Shown: in pieces, positions 1 through 8,612 of the stretch
How positions within the stretch are numbered: the stretch's first letter is position 1
Layout of the letters: every line of letters begins with the position of its first letter
Assembly: GCF_900112195.1 (NCBI RefSeq)
Contig: NZ_FOKR01000027.1
Location: 1-48,469 of the forward strand
DNA: 48,469 nucleotides
Source of the DNA: Butyrivibrio sp. YAB3001
Lineage (GTDB): Bacteria > Bacillota > Clostridia > Lachnospirales > Lachnospiraceae
Direction of reading: 5' to 3'
Program-made: the position numbers and the translations under genes
The notes under the pieces: generated by a model
Told to the model about the DNA's origin: nothing
What the model saw: the letters and a program-made list of their open reading frames with translations, nothing else
Databases searched by the model: none

Positions 1-225
1 TGTTTCAGATCCACAGGGCTCCTTGCAATCGTAACCTACTTCTTGATAAACCGTCATGCGGTAACTAACTGATTAACAAATGAACAAAGAGACTGTGGTT
101 GGAGCCTTTTAAAAACCGTCAATGCGGTAGGGTGAAATGACCAATCCACAGTATCTTAAACAGCATAGTCGAACCTATAGAAAAGGTAAAGAAAGACTAT
201 GTATATACTAATAGTAGGGTGTTCT
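1..225 (+). mobile_element. Structured non-coding end of a mobile element (IS110-like?)
   Basis: No ORF fits here. The stretch contains two near-identical small hairpins, ACCG-TCATG-CGGT (50-62) and ACCG-TCAATG-CGGT (115-128). The second lies inside a longer stem made by 92-102 and 141-152 (ACTGTGGTTGG with CCAATCCACAGT). The downstream flank of the IS110-family transposase at the other end of the window has the same plan, with two hairpins on an ACCGA/TCGGT stem. I therefore read this as the right, RNA-encoding end of a related element whose transposase would lie left of the window. The junction with host DNA is near 225, where recognisable GGDEF coding sequence begins. The family assignment rests on architecture only; sequence identity to the other element is low. 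Confidence 0.35.
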
Positions 226-492
226 ATCATTTGTAATACATTTGCTCACAGCCCGGTTTACAGAATCGGTGGTGACGAATTTGTAGTTATTGCTCACGGC
301 AAGGACTTAGACAATATCGAAGACATTATGAAAAGACTGAGCGATATAAATAATGAAAATAAAGAAAAAGGTGAAGTTACCATAGCAGCCGGGTTTGCTA
401 TCGGAACAGAAGGAAGATATGTAAAAGATGTCTTCTTTGAAGCAGATGAAAAGATGTATCAGAATAAGAAGCGAATGAAAGGTGAAATTTAA
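226..492 (+). pseudogene. 5'-truncated GGDEF (diguanylate cyclase) domain remnant
   Basis: From codon 226 onward the frame encodes the C-terminal half of a GGDEF domain: YRIGGDEFVVIAHG, the active-site loop, followed by the helix and the final strand-helix with ADEKMYQNKK, a typical GGDEF ending. About the first 80 residues of the domain and any sensory region are missing. An ATG at 199 opens the frame but lies in unrelated sequence with no good ribosome site, so it is probably chance. In intact homologues this domain makes cyclic di-GMP from two GTP. The most economical explanation is that the mobile element to its left cut the gene. Whether a fusion product is made cannot be told from sequence. 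Confidence 0.8.
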
Positions 493-607
493 AAAGATAT
501 TTGAATAAAATCTTGAAAAAACAGCACAAAGTCATATTTTTAGTAGAACATCTCGGATAAAAAATCTAAAATTATAGAATAATATATTTTGGATGGAGGG
601 TTTCCTA

Positions 608-1249
608 ATGAAAATTGCGCTTATTAATGAAAATAGCCAGGCAGCAAAGAATGAGATGATCTACAACGCTCTTAAGAAGGTTGCTGACAAACATGGCTTT
701 GAGGTATTTAACTACGGAATGTATTCTGCTGAGGATAAAGCTCAGCTAACATATGTGCAGAATGGAATTCTTGCTTGTGTACTGCTTAATTCAGGAGCTT
801 GTGATTATGTTGTAACAGGTTGCGGAACAGGTGAAGGCGCTATGCTTGCATGCAACAGTTTCCCAGGTGTTATCTGTGGTCATGTTACAGATCCGCTTGA
901 TGCATATACTTTTGCTCAGATAAATGATGGTAATGCTATTTCTATGAATTTTGCTCTTAAATCAGGATGGGGTGCTGAACTTAATCTTGAGTATACATTT
1001 GAAAAACTGTTCTCTGAGGAAAGTGGTCAGGGATATCCAAGAGAGAGAGCTGTTCCTGAGCAGAGAAATAAAAAGATTCTCGATGAAGTCAAGAAGGTTA
1101 CATACAATACAGATGTCGTTGATATTTTAAACAGACTTGACAGAGAATTGGTAAAGGGGGCTTTATCAGGTGAACATTTCCTTGAGTATTTTGATGCAAA
1201 TGCCAAGGATGAAAGAATTAAAGAAGCAGTTCATGCAATTCTTGCTTGA
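608..1249 (+). CDS. RpiB/LacA/LacB-family sugar-phosphate isomerase
   Basis: The protein has 213 residues, starting at ATG 608 behind GGAGGG (595-600). An in-frame ATG at 593 overlaps the ribosome site and is unlikely to be used. The sequence opens with MKIALINENSQAAKN and carries VVTGCGTGEGAMLACN around residues 66-81, the glycine- and cysteine-bearing motif of RpiB/LacAB isomerases, whose cysteine is the catalytic base in RpiB. The family interconverts aldose and ketose phosphates such as ribose 5-phosphate and ribulose 5-phosphate. The C-terminal ~60 residues are a longer helical tail than in E. coli RpiB (about 149 residues), a form common in clostridia, so the substrate may not be ribose 5-phosphate. 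It is a single-gene unit with its own terminator. Confidence 0.85.
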   Translation: MKIALINENSQAAKNEMIYNALKKVADKHGFEVFNYGMYSAEDKAQLTYVQNGILACVLLNSGACDYVVTGCGTGEGAMLACNSFPGVICGHVTDPLDAYTFAQINDGNAISMNFALKSGWGAELNLEYTFEKLFSEESGQGYPRERAVPEQRNKKILDEVKKVTYNTDVVDILNRLDRELVKGALSGEHFLEYFDANAKDERIKEAVHAILA

Positions 1250-1286
1250 TTGATTTGTGCTAATTAAATAAATTGATGATGAGTTT

Positions 1287-1326
1287 AAGCTCTGTTTTAC
1301 TATCAATGGTAAAGCAGAGCTTTTTT
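1287..1326 (+). terminator. Rho-independent terminator of the RpiB-family gene
   Basis: A perfect 14-bp stem is formed by AAGCTCTGTTTTAC (1287-1300) and GTAAAGCAGAGCTT (1309-1322), with loop TATCAATG, running straight into a T-run (1321-1326). It lies 37 nt after the stop codon. Confidence 0.92.
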
Positions 1327-1461
1327 GTCATAGGAAAATGCTCAGTATTCCTTTTAAATATAAAAAGCTCCGTTATTGATGAGAGAATATTTTGCTTGAT
1401 TTATCTAAAAAAATGGCACGTACTCTTTGTGTAATTGCTATAAAAATCTTCTGCTGTAATG

Positions 1462-1490
1462 TTGCGGTTTTGTGCATGTTTTGATATACT
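1462..1490 (+). promoter_or_regulatory. Sigma-A-type promoter for the TPR-thiN unit
   Basis: TTGCGG (1462-1467) and TATACT (1485-1490) are separated by exactly 17 nt. The -10 is extended by TGA just upstream (TGnTATACT). It lies in the 349-bp gap 1250-1598, where apart from this and the preceding terminator I see only A+T-rich sequence. The start codon is at 1599, giving a leader of about 100 nt. Confidence 0.7.
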
Positions 1491-1598
1491 AATGAACTGT
1501 TATAGGGTGTTAAAAAAATTATCATTAATTTATACTCTTTTTATATAATTTTAATTTATTGAATTAGTATTTTATTTAGGAAGTAGGTTTATTTAACA

Positions 1599-2948
1599 AT
1601 GAGGTACAGACGAAAAGGACAAAAAAGGCGCGTAGGAAATGGAAAAAGAAAGTTGAATTATAGGAAAATCGGTATTATTTCTGCGGCTACAGTGGTTGCT
1701 TTTGTATCAAGTTATGCTGTCTACAGTCATTTACCATTTGTAAAAGTTAATAAAGCTATTGCTGCAGGAAACAGATATTCAGAGAATGAAGAATATGAAG
1801 CAGCAATTAATTCATATACTGAGGCGATTGAGATTGATTCAGGCGCAGTTTCTGCCTATTCCAATATGGCGGGAGCTTATCTGAGTATTGATGATTCAGA
1901 ATCAGCCAAGAAGGTGCTGTATGATGGCTGGCAGAATACTGATAATGAGAATCTTTTAAATAATTACCTCACAGTTATCTTAAATGATGCTGTAAATACC
2001 ATGAATAAGGGTGAGGGTAATATTGATACAGCAATTAGCGTTTTATCAGTTCTTGAGCAGGATAACTCTAATGCTGATGCTGTTGAGCTTATGAATGCTT
2101 GTTATGACAGATGCTTTTCTCGTTATGCTGATAACACAGATTCACTTTTCAGAAGTTCAGACGAGAATGGCTGTTCTTTCGAAAAGTATAAAGATATAGT
2201 AGAGAGATTATTTAATATTTATAAGTTTAATTCTTCTGATGATATCAAAAATCTTGTATTAAAATATATAATTCCGGCATCTGATTCTTTTGCTATGAAT
2301 TATGAAGATGCGCTTGCTTATCAGGATTTTTTAAATGGTGTTATTGAAAATGTTGGCACAAATGATGATATAAACAGTTTTATTGCATGCCTTCAGAATG
2401 CCCGTGAAGTACAGGGGATTTTTGCAGATATCTTTAACCAGCTTGATGTCGGAAATGTAGATGAGTTAAGAAATTTTGTTGTTTCTGATGAATATCTTTC
2501 TCTCAGGGATAAGTTCCTTAATAATGAAGATACTCCACAGGAAAATACTACTTATGTGGCAATAAGCAGAGAAGCTATTATTTTAAATAAGACCGGTAAC
2601 GGATGGAAATATAGATTTTTAAGCTTTGAAGAGAATCCTGAAAGTCAGGGAGTTATTACTCTTTGGGCTAATTATTTTGAAGATGACGGTGTTCAGAGAA
2701 ATTCTATTTCATACGAACCTAGCGCAATAGATGGCAACGTTTATCCACATACCAAGTACACTGTAACATATCTTAGAAGTTATACAAACTCCGGCAATAA
2801 TACCAAGGTTGCCAAGATGAATTACAGATTATCAACAATGATAACTGATGCCGATGGAAATACGACAGAGACTATTGTTGGAGATTGGGGCGGAAGCAAT
2901 GAATATGTGATGGATATCGAGACGATAGAATCACGGATCAGAGCTTGA
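1599..2948 (+). CDS. Membrane-anchored TPR-repeat protein
   Basis: The protein has 449 residues. A very basic N-terminus (RRKGQKRR... to about residue 25) precedes one membrane helix (about 26-43, IGIISAATVVAFVSSYAVYS), so the bulk should lie outside the cell. Residues ~54-130 form tetratricopeptide-type helical pairs (GNRYSENEEYEAAINSYTEA, then AYSNMAGAYLSIDDSESAKK). The remainder, about 280 residues, matches nothing I recognise and ends in a polar, beta-rich domain. TPR repeats usually mediate protein-protein contacts. The ribosome site is weak (AGGAAG, 15 nt before ATG). It is followed after 8 nt by thiN and probably shares its transcript. A role at the cell envelope is inference only. Confidence 0.7.
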   Translation: MRYRRKGQKRRVGNGKRKLNYRKIGIISAATVVAFVSSYAVYSHLPFVKVNKAIAAGNRYSENEEYEAAINSYTEAIEIDSGAVSAYSNMAGAYLSIDDSESAKKVLYDGWQNTDNENLLNNYLTVILNDAVNTMNKGEGNIDTAISVLSVLEQDNSNADAVELMNACYDRCFSRYADNTDSLFRSSDENGCSFEKYKDIVERLFNIYKFNSSDDIKNLVLKYIIPASDSFAMNYEDALAYQDFLNGVIENVGTNDDINSFIACLQNAREVQGIFADIFNQLDVGNVDELRNFVVSDEYLSLRDKFLNNEDTPQENTTYVAISREAIILNKTGNGWKYRFLSFEENPESQGVITLWANYFEDDGVQRNSISYEPSAIDGNVYPHTKYTVTYLRSYTNSGNNTKVAKMNYRLSTMITDADGNTTETIVGDWGGSNEYVMDIETIESRIRA

Positions 2949-2956
2949 TGATATAG

Positions 2957-3631
2957 ATGGACAGAGAAAAATATGAACAAAAATGCATAATAATATCTGC
3001 GGGCAGCTTTGTTCCAATGGAAATCCCAATTTCTGACGGTGATTATGTTATTGCGTGTGATGCAGGATTTTCCTATGCTCAGCAGATGGGTATTTTACCG
3101 GATCTTATTGTGGGAGATTTCGATTCAGCAATGGAATCAGGCCCACTACTTATGCAAAGTCTGGAAGAAATAGAACGGGAAGATCCGGATAGAATAATAA
3201 GGCTCGATGTCAGAAAAGATGATACAGATACTATCAAGGCTGTTAAGATTGGTCTTGCAAAGGGCTTTCGAAAGTTCTTTCTTTATGGAGCTTTAGGCGG
3301 AAGGCGCATAGAGCATTCTTTTGCGAATGTGCAGACACTATTATATATTAAACACCATGGTGGCAAGGCTTACATAATGGATCATGACAGAATTCTCATG
3401 GTTGCAGAAAATGAGACGATAAAGTTCCACCGAGGAAATTCAGGATATCTTTCTATTTTTTCACTGACTGCTAAATCCAAGGGAGTTACACTTAAGGGAC
3501 TCATGTACTCTATGGATGATGGGGAAATAACTAATGATTTTCCACTTGGTGTCAGCAATGAGTTTATTATAGATGAAGAAGCTGAGATAACTGTAAGAGA
3601 TGGCTCTTTGCTTATAGTGGCAGAGATTTAA
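2957..3631 (+). CDS. thiN: Thiamine diphosphokinase
   Basis: The protein has 224 residues and matches thiamin pyrophosphokinases along its length: ACDAGFSYAQQMGILPDLIVGDFDS near residues 34-58 holds the GDFDS phosphate/magnesium motif. RKDDTDTIKAV and GALGGRRIEHSFANVQTL follow, which bind thiamine and the nucleotide. The C-terminal third (from about 150) is the all-beta thiamine-binding domain. It converts thiamine and ATP to thiamine diphosphate and AMP in the cytoplasm. It starts 8 nt after the TPR gene without a clear ribosome site, which suggests translational coupling. Just after the stop is a 10-bp palindrome CTTACGTAAG (3632-3641) with no T-run, so it is not a terminator. Confidence 0.93.
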   Translation: MDREKYEQKCIIISAGSFVPMEIPISDGDYVIACDAGFSYAQQMGILPDLIVGDFDSAMESGPLLMQSLEEIEREDPDRIIRLDVRKDDTDTIKAVKIGLAKGFRKFFLYGALGGRRIEHSFANVQTLLYIKHHGGKAYIMDHDRILMVAENETIKFHRGNSGYLSIFSLTAKSKGVTLKGLMYSMDDGEITNDFPLGVSNEFIIDEEAEITVRDGSLLIVAEI

Positions 3632-3674
3632 ACTTACGTAAGAATGAAATAATAATAAAGCTTTTGTTAAATAC

Positions 3675-3704
3675 TTGTCATTTCTACAGGAATTGAGATA
3701 TACT
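3675..3704 (+). promoter_or_regulatory. Probable promoter of gpmI
   Basis: TTGTCA (3675-3680) and TATACT (3699-3704) are 18 nt apart. This is the best -35/-10 pair in the 140-nt gap before gpmI and lies about 90 nt upstream of its start codon. Confidence 0.6.
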
Positions 3705-3792
3705 ATGCAAGGAAAGTTAAAATTAGAGACTTTTTGTAATTATTTTCACTGTCTGTCGATGCAGGTGGTGCGTGAAATGGAGGATATATATA

Positions 3793-5340
3793 ATGAAAGG
3801 TTCTAAACCAACAGTTCTTTTAATTCTTGATGGATATGGACTTAATGATAATAAGGAAGGCAATGCCATTGCTATGGCTAATACTCCTGTAATGGATGGT
3901 CTTATGAAGGATTATCCTTTTGTAAAGGGTAATGCCAGTGGCCTTGCTGTAGGACTTCCTGATGGCCAGATGGGTAATTCGGAAGTTGGTCATATGAATA
4001 TGGGTGCAGGACGTATTGTATATCAGGAACTTACAAGAATCACAAAATCTATCGAAGATGGTGATTTCTTTACAAATGAAGGTCTTATGACAGCTATCAA
4101 TAATTGTAAGGAAAAGAATTCTGCTCTTCATCTTTACGGACTTGTATCAGACGGTGGTGTTCATAGTCATATTACTCACATCTACGGTCTTCTTGAACTT
4201 GCTAAAAAGAATGGCCTTGATAAAGTATTTGTTCATTGCTTCCTTGATGGAAGAGATACTCCACCGGAAAGTGGAATTGATTTCGTTCAGCAGCTTGAAG
4301 ATAAGATGAAAGAGCTTGGAGTTGGCGCAGTAGCTACTATTTCAGGTCGTTATTATGCAATGGACAGAGATAATAACTATGACAGAGTAGAGATTGCTTA
4401 CAATGCTATGACTAAGGGCGAAGGCAATAAGGCAAACAGCGCTCATGAGTGCATGGTTGAATCCTACAAGAACGGAAAGACTGATGAGTTTGTTGTTCCT
4501 ACTGTAATTATGAAGAATGGCTCACCTGTTGCAACTATTAAAGATGGCGATTCAATTATTTTCTACAATTTCCGTCCTGACAGAGCAAGAGAAATCACAC
4601 ATTGCTTCTGTGATGATGAATTTGATAAATTTAACAGAGGAGCAAGACTTGATGTAACATATGTCTGCTTCACAGATTATGATCCACTTATTCCTAATAA
4701 GACAGTGGCCTTCAAGAAGGTTCTTTTGACCAATACATTTGGTGAGTGGCTTGCAAAGAAGGGTATGAAGCAGGCTCGTATTGCAGAAACAGAGAAGTAT
4801 GCACATGTAACATTCTTCTTTAATGGTGGCGTTGAGCAGCCTAATGAGGGTGAAGACAGAGTCCTTGTAAACAGCCCTAAGGATGTACCAACATATGACC
4901 TTAAGCCACAGATGAGCGCTCCTGAAGTATGTGAGAAGATTGTTGACGCTATCACATCTCAGAAATACGATGTAGTAATAGCAAACTTTGCTAATCCTGA
5001 TATGGTTGGTCATACCGGAGTTATCCCTGCTGCTGTAAAGGCTATTGAAACTGTTGATGAATGCCTTGGCAAAGTAGTAGCAGCTATTAAGGAAGTAAAT
5101 GGAACACTCTTTATCTGCGCTGACCACGGTAACGCTGATATGATGATCGATTACGAGACAGGCGAGCCTTTTACTGCTCATACAACAAATCCTGTTCCAT
5201 TTATCCTTGTAAATTATGAGCAGGGCTATACATTAAGAGAGGGCGGATGTCTTGCAGATATCATCCCTACACTTATTGAGTGCATGGGCGAGGAACAGCC
5301 TGCAGAAATGACAGGAAAGTCTCTTCTTGTTCGCCAGTAA
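3793..5340 (+). CDS. gpmI: 2,3-bisphosphoglycerate-independent phosphoglycerate mutase
   Basis: The protein has 515 residues, the usual length for this enzyme. I use ATG 3793, preceded by GGAGG at 3779-3783; an in-frame GTG at 3772 lies upstream of that site. It is a member of the alkaline-phosphatase superfamily: Asp13 in LLILDGYGLN, the phospho-acceptor serine in GNSEVGHMNMG (Ser63), then DGRDTPP, RYYAMDRDNNYDR (substrate binding) and CADHGNAD (metal ligands). It interconverts 3- and 2-phosphoglycerate in glycolysis using two manganese ions and no bisphosphoglycerate cofactor. It is followed by secG, a common clostridial order in which glycolytic genes precede secG-rnr-smpB. Confidence 0.97.
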   Translation: MKGSKPTVLLILDGYGLNDNKEGNAIAMANTPVMDGLMKDYPFVKGNASGLAVGLPDGQMGNSEVGHMNMGAGRIVYQELTRITKSIEDGDFFTNEGLMTAINNCKEKNSALHLYGLVSDGGVHSHITHIYGLLELAKKNGLDKVFVHCFLDGRDTPPESGIDFVQQLEDKMKELGVGAVATISGRYYAMDRDNNYDRVEIAYNAMTKGEGNKANSAHECMVESYKNGKTDEFVVPTVIMKNGSPVATIKDGDSIIFYNFRPDRAREITHCFCDDEFDKFNRGARLDVTYVCFTDYDPLIPNKTVAFKKVLLTNTFGEWLAKKGMKQARIAETEKYAHVTFFFNGGVEQPNEGEDRVLVNSPKDVPTYDLKPQMSAPEVCEKIVDAITSQKYDVVIANFANPDMVGHTGVIPAAVKAIETVDECLGKVVAAIKEVNGTLFICADHGNADMMIDYETGEPFTAHTTNPVPFILVNYEQGYTLREGGCLADIIPTLIECMGEEQPAEMTGKSLLVRQ

Positions 5341-5446
5341 TCTTTTAGATTAAAGCCTGATTGACGTTATAGAGTAAATGTGATACATTAATATTTGCTT
5401 GCTATGACAGATTTTAGATTTTTTAGATGATTTGGGAGGTTTTTCA

Positions 5447-5689
5447 GTGAGTATCTTGAGTTATGTTGTTGGAGTAATATTTATGATAATCTGTGCCGTT
5501 CTCGTAGTACTGGTACTTGCTCAGGAGGGTAAGAGCCAGGGACTTGGAGCAATTCAGGGAACAGTTGAGAATACATATTGGGGTAAGAATAAAGGACGTT
5601 CAAGAGAAGGTATCCTTAAGAAGGTAACAATTGTTCTTTCAGTACTTTTTATTGTTCTTGCTTTACTCCTTAATATGAAAGTTCTTTAA
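5447..5689 (+). CDS. secG: Preprotein translocase subunit SecG
   Basis: The protein has 80 residues with two membrane helices (about 4-26 and 57-76) joined by the SecG loop (LAQEGKSQGLGAIQG). It is a non-essential helper of the SecYE channel that eases SecA-driven protein export. The start is GTG 5447, 7 nt after GGGAGG (5434-5439). The in-frame TTG at 5432 lies upstream of the ribosome site and is rejected. It leads the secG-rnr-smpB-ssrA neighbourhood that is conserved in Firmicutes. Confidence 0.93.
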   Translation: MSILSYVVGVIFMIICAVLVVLVLAQEGKSQGLGAIQGTVENTYWGKNKGRSREGILKKVTIVLSVLFIVLALLLNMKVL

Positions 5690-5717
5690 TCTGTTGAAAC
5701 TTATCGTAGATTTTTCT

Positions 5718-5750
5718 AAGGCACTCCATTGAGAGTGCCTTAATTGTTTT
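5718..5750 (+). terminator. Terminator or attenuator between secG and rnr
   Basis: A 9-bp perfect stem is formed by AAGGCACTC (5718-5726) and GAGTGCCTT (5733-5741), with a 6-nt loop and then AATTGTTTT. The T-run is broken, so read-through into rnr 10 nt further on is likely; partial termination fits. Confidence 0.7.
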
Positions 5751-5760
5751 AAGAGGTTAT

Positions 5761-8055
5761 ATGAGTAAAGGAAAACGCTTTAAAAGAATGGATGACAGCC
5801 TTTATGGCATCAGGAATAAAAATGCTGAAATGGTTGTTGGAACTTTTATTGCAAATTCGAGAGGATTTGGATTTGTAGAGGTTGAAGGCAGGGATGAGGA
5901 TATTTTTATCCCTGAAGAATATGTTCATGGAGCATTTAATTCTGATACAGTTGAGGTAGAGATTGTATCAAAATCAACCGGCAAACGTGAGGAAGGACGA
6001 ATCAGAAATATTCTGGTAAGAGGAATAGAAGAAGTAATTGGAACTTACCAGGGTGAAAAGAATTTTGGATTTGTTATTCCGGATAATAATAAGATAATAA
6101 ATGATATCTTTGTGCCGCTTGAGCATCGCGGAAAAGCGGTTACCGGAGATAAGGTCGTAGTTAAACTGACTGATTATGGTAATGGAATAGAACATCGTAA
6201 GCCTGAGGGAAAAATCATTGAAGTAATTGGAAATATAAATGATCCCGGAGTTGATATTTTATCGATTGTAAAAGGATTTGATATTCCAAGTGAATTTCCT
6301 GAAAAGGTAATAAATCAGGCTAACAGATGTCCTGATACAATAAGCGAAGCGGATATGCTTGGCAGGCAAGATCTTCGAGACGTTCAGATGGTTACTATTG
6401 ACAGCGAAGATGCCAAGGATCTGGACGATGCAGTGAGTCTTACTGTTGATTCGGAAGGTTTGTATCACCTTGGCGTGCATATTGCTGATGTTACTAATTA
6501 TGTGCAGGAAAATTCGGCACTTGACAGAGAAGCACGTAACAGAGGGACAAGCGTTTATCTTGTTGATCGTGTAATACCGATGCTTCCACATAGATTGTCT
6601 AACGGTATATGTTCACTTAACCATGGTGAAGACAGACTGGCACTTAGTTGTCTTATGACTATTGATAAAAATGGTGGGATTATTGACCATGACATTGTTG
6701 AATCAGTGATCAATGTTAATGAACGTATGTCATATACATCAGTAAATAAGATACTTGAACTAAAGGACGCTGAGGAAATTGAGAAATACAAGGACCTGGT
6801 TCCTATGTTTGAGGATATGGCTAAGCTTTCTTTGATCCTAAGGGAAAAGAGAGAAAAGAAAGGCGCGATTGACTTTGATTTCCCTGAAACAAAGATTATT
6901 CTTAATGAGCAGGGTGATCCTTTGGAAATACTTCCTCGTGATAGAAATGTGGCAACCAGGCTGATTGAAGATTTTATGCTTGCAGCTAATGAGACTGTGG
7001 CTGAGCATTTCTTTTATCTTCAGAGTCCGTTTGTATATAGAATTCATGAGCAGCCGGATCCGGATAAGATAAGTTCACTAAATGCCTTTGTTGCTAATTT
7101 TGGCTATCATGTGAGAACCAGAAAAGATACAGGCGTTAAGCCCAAGGAGCTTCAGTCGCTTCTTAAAAAGATACAGGGAAGCAAGGAAGAACCGGTAATA
7201 TGTAAAATGGCGCTTCGTAGCATGATGCAGGCTAAATACAGCACTGAGTGCACAGGACATTTTGGCCTTGCGTTTGATTATTATTGCCATTTTACTTCAC
7301 CAATCAGAAGATATCCTGATCTTCAGATTCATCGAATAATCAAGGACCATCTTCGTGGCAGAATGAATGCTGAGAAAGCAGCTCATTATGAAGAAATTCT
7401 TACTGAAGTTGCTAAACATTCTTCGGAGACAGAAAGAAGAGCAGAAGAAGCTGAACGTGAAACTGATAAGCTTAAGAAGGCTCAATACATGGAAAAGCAT
7501 GTAGGAGAAAAATTCGAAGGCATCATTTCCGGAGTTACCGCATGGGGAATGTTTGTTGAACTTGATAATTCCTGTGAGGGTGTTATCAGAGCAGCATCAA
7601 TGCTTGATGATTACTATGAATATGATGAAGAACACATGAAGCTTTTTGGAACATCTACAGGAAAAGAGTATTCCATTGGCGATAAAGTTGAGATAAAGGT
7701 TCTGGCAGCTGACAGATTGACACGTACTATTGACTTCAGACTTGTAAATGAGGATGAAGAAGATGGAGAGGATAATGATTTTGTAGCTTTTTCTGATGCA
7801 AGAAAAATAGCTGAGAACAAGGCGAACAAGATCAGAAAGATTATATCAGATTCTCTTAATGATGATTATTCTTCGGAAGGTTCAGAGACAAAAGAAACTT
7901 CAAAGAAAAAGAAGGGTAAGAAAGCTAAAGCTGATAAGAAGGAAAAATTCGATGTCTCAATGACCGGAAGAAAGGTCTATAAAGTACATAAATATAAGAA
8001 ATCTGCTACCAGCAAGGCAGCTAGAAGCATACAGAAGAAAAAGAAAAAAAGATAA
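5761..8055 (+). CDS. rnr: Ribonuclease R
   Basis: The protein has 764 residues. In order it has cold-shock-type RNA-binding folds (about 25-150), the RNB catalytic domain (about 200-530) with the aspartate cluster DSEDAKDLDDAVSL (about 214-225), HFTSPIRRYPDLQIHR near 512, an S1 domain (about 582-665, GEKFEGIISGVTAWGMFVEL), and a lysine-rich tail of roughly 60 residues. It is a processive 3'-5' exoribonuclease that degrades structured RNA and, with SmpB-tmRNA, removes non-stop messages. The start ATG follows AGAGG. It sits 15 nt ahead of smpB, matching the functional link. The long basic tail probably contacts RNA or ribosomes. Confidence 0.97.
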   Translation: MSKGKRFKRMDDSLYGIRNKNAEMVVGTFIANSRGFGFVEVEGRDEDIFIPEEYVHGAFNSDTVEVEIVSKSTGKREEGRIRNILVRGIEEVIGTYQGEKNFGFVIPDNNKIINDIFVPLEHRGKAVTGDKVVVKLTDYGNGIEHRKPEGKIIEVIGNINDPGVDILSIVKGFDIPSEFPEKVINQANRCPDTISEADMLGRQDLRDVQMVTIDSEDAKDLDDAVSLTVDSEGLYHLGVHIADVTNYVQENSALDREARNRGTSVYLVDRVIPMLPHRLSNGICSLNHGEDRLALSCLMTIDKNGGIIDHDIVESVINVNERMSYTSVNKILELKDAEEIEKYKDLVPMFEDMAKLSLILREKREKKGAIDFDFPETKIILNEQGDPLEILPRDRNVATRLIEDFMLAANETVAEHFFYLQSPFVYRIHEQPDPDKISSLNAFVANFGYHVRTRKDTGVKPKELQSLLKKIQGSKEEPVICKMALRSMMQAKYSTECTGHFGLAFDYYCHFTSPIRRYPDLQIHRIIKDHLRGRMNAEKAAHYEEILTEVAKHSSETERRAEEAERETDKLKKAQYMEKHVGEKFEGIISGVTAWGMFVELDNSCEGVIRAASMLDDYYEYDEEHMKLFGTSTGKEYSIGDKVEIKVLAADRLTRTIDFRLVNEDEEDGEDNDFVAFSDARKIAENKANKIRKIISDSLNDDYSSEGSETKETSKKKKGKKAKADKKEKFDVSMTGRKVYKVHKYKKSATSKAARSIQKKKKKR

Positions 8056-8070
8056 GACAGGTAAGGTATT

Positions 8071-8538
8071 ATGGCAGAAGATAAGGCAAGAAAACTGGTT
8101 GCGAATAATAAAAAGGCTTATCATGATTATTTTATTGAGGAAAAATATGAGGCGGGTATCGAACTTTTTGGCACAGAGGTAAAATCTATCCGCCAGGGGA
8201 AATGCAGCATAAAAGAAGCATGGATAAGCATAGATAAAGGGGAGGCATTCATTATGGGAATGAATGTCAGCCCTTATGAAAAAGGTAATATTTTTAATAA
8301 GGATCCTTTGAGAGTAAAGAGACTGCTTTTACACAAACAGGAAATAAGAAAACTGGAGCAGCAGAAGATGGTTCAGGGGTATACACTGGTTCCACTTGAA
8401 GTTTACTTTAAAAACGGACGTGTAAAGGTTGAAGTCGGTCTTGCCCGTGGTAAGAAACTTTATGACAAGAGAGCTGATATGGCTAAAAAAGATCAGCAAA
8501 GAGAAGCACTAAGAGATTATAAGGTAAGTCTTCGCTAA
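8071..8538 (+). CDS. smpB: SsrA-binding protein SmpB
   Basis: The protein has 155 residues, the normal length. Characteristic segments are NKKAYHDYFIEEKYEAGIELFGTEVKSIR near the N-terminus, the GKLYDKRAD-type motif (GKKLYDKRADMAKKDQQRE) and a basic C-terminal tail. It binds tmRNA and places it in the ribosomal A site during trans-translation. The tmRNA gene lies directly downstream on the opposite strand, with a bidirectional terminator between the two. Confidence 0.97.
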   Translation: MAEDKARKLVANNKKAYHDYFIEEKYEAGIELFGTEVKSIRQGKCSIKEAWISIDKGEAFIMGMNVSPYEKGNIFNKDPLRVKRLLLHKQEIRKLEQQKMVQGYTLVPLEVYFKNGRVKVEVGLARGKKLYDKRADMAKKDQQREALRDYKVSLR

Positions 8539-8553
8539 AGGGCATTTATACAT

Positions 8554-8609
8554 AAAAAGGAACATCCTTCAATTATTTCATGATAAATAATTCAAGGATG
8601 TTCCTTTTT
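8554..8609. terminator. Bidirectional terminator between smpB and ssrA
   Basis: A 16-bp perfect arm, AAAAAGGAACATCCTT (8554-8569) with AAGGATGTTCCTTTTT (8594-8609), is extended inward by a C-C mismatch and AATTATTT/AAATAATT. It is flanked by A-run and T-run, so it can stop smpB transcription on + and ssrA transcription on -. Confidence 0.93.
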
Positions 8610-8612
8610 AGA

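Noticed and set aside
3632..3641. Palindrome CTTACGTAAG as a terminator of thiN
   Set aside because: It has no loop and no T-run. It may be a protein site or chance.
4552..5181. Long - strand frames opposite gpmI (including 209 codons at 4552-5181)
   Set aside because: They are shadows of a strongly conserved + strand gene, rich in Cys, Ile and Tyr as expected from antisense reading, and have no ribosome site.
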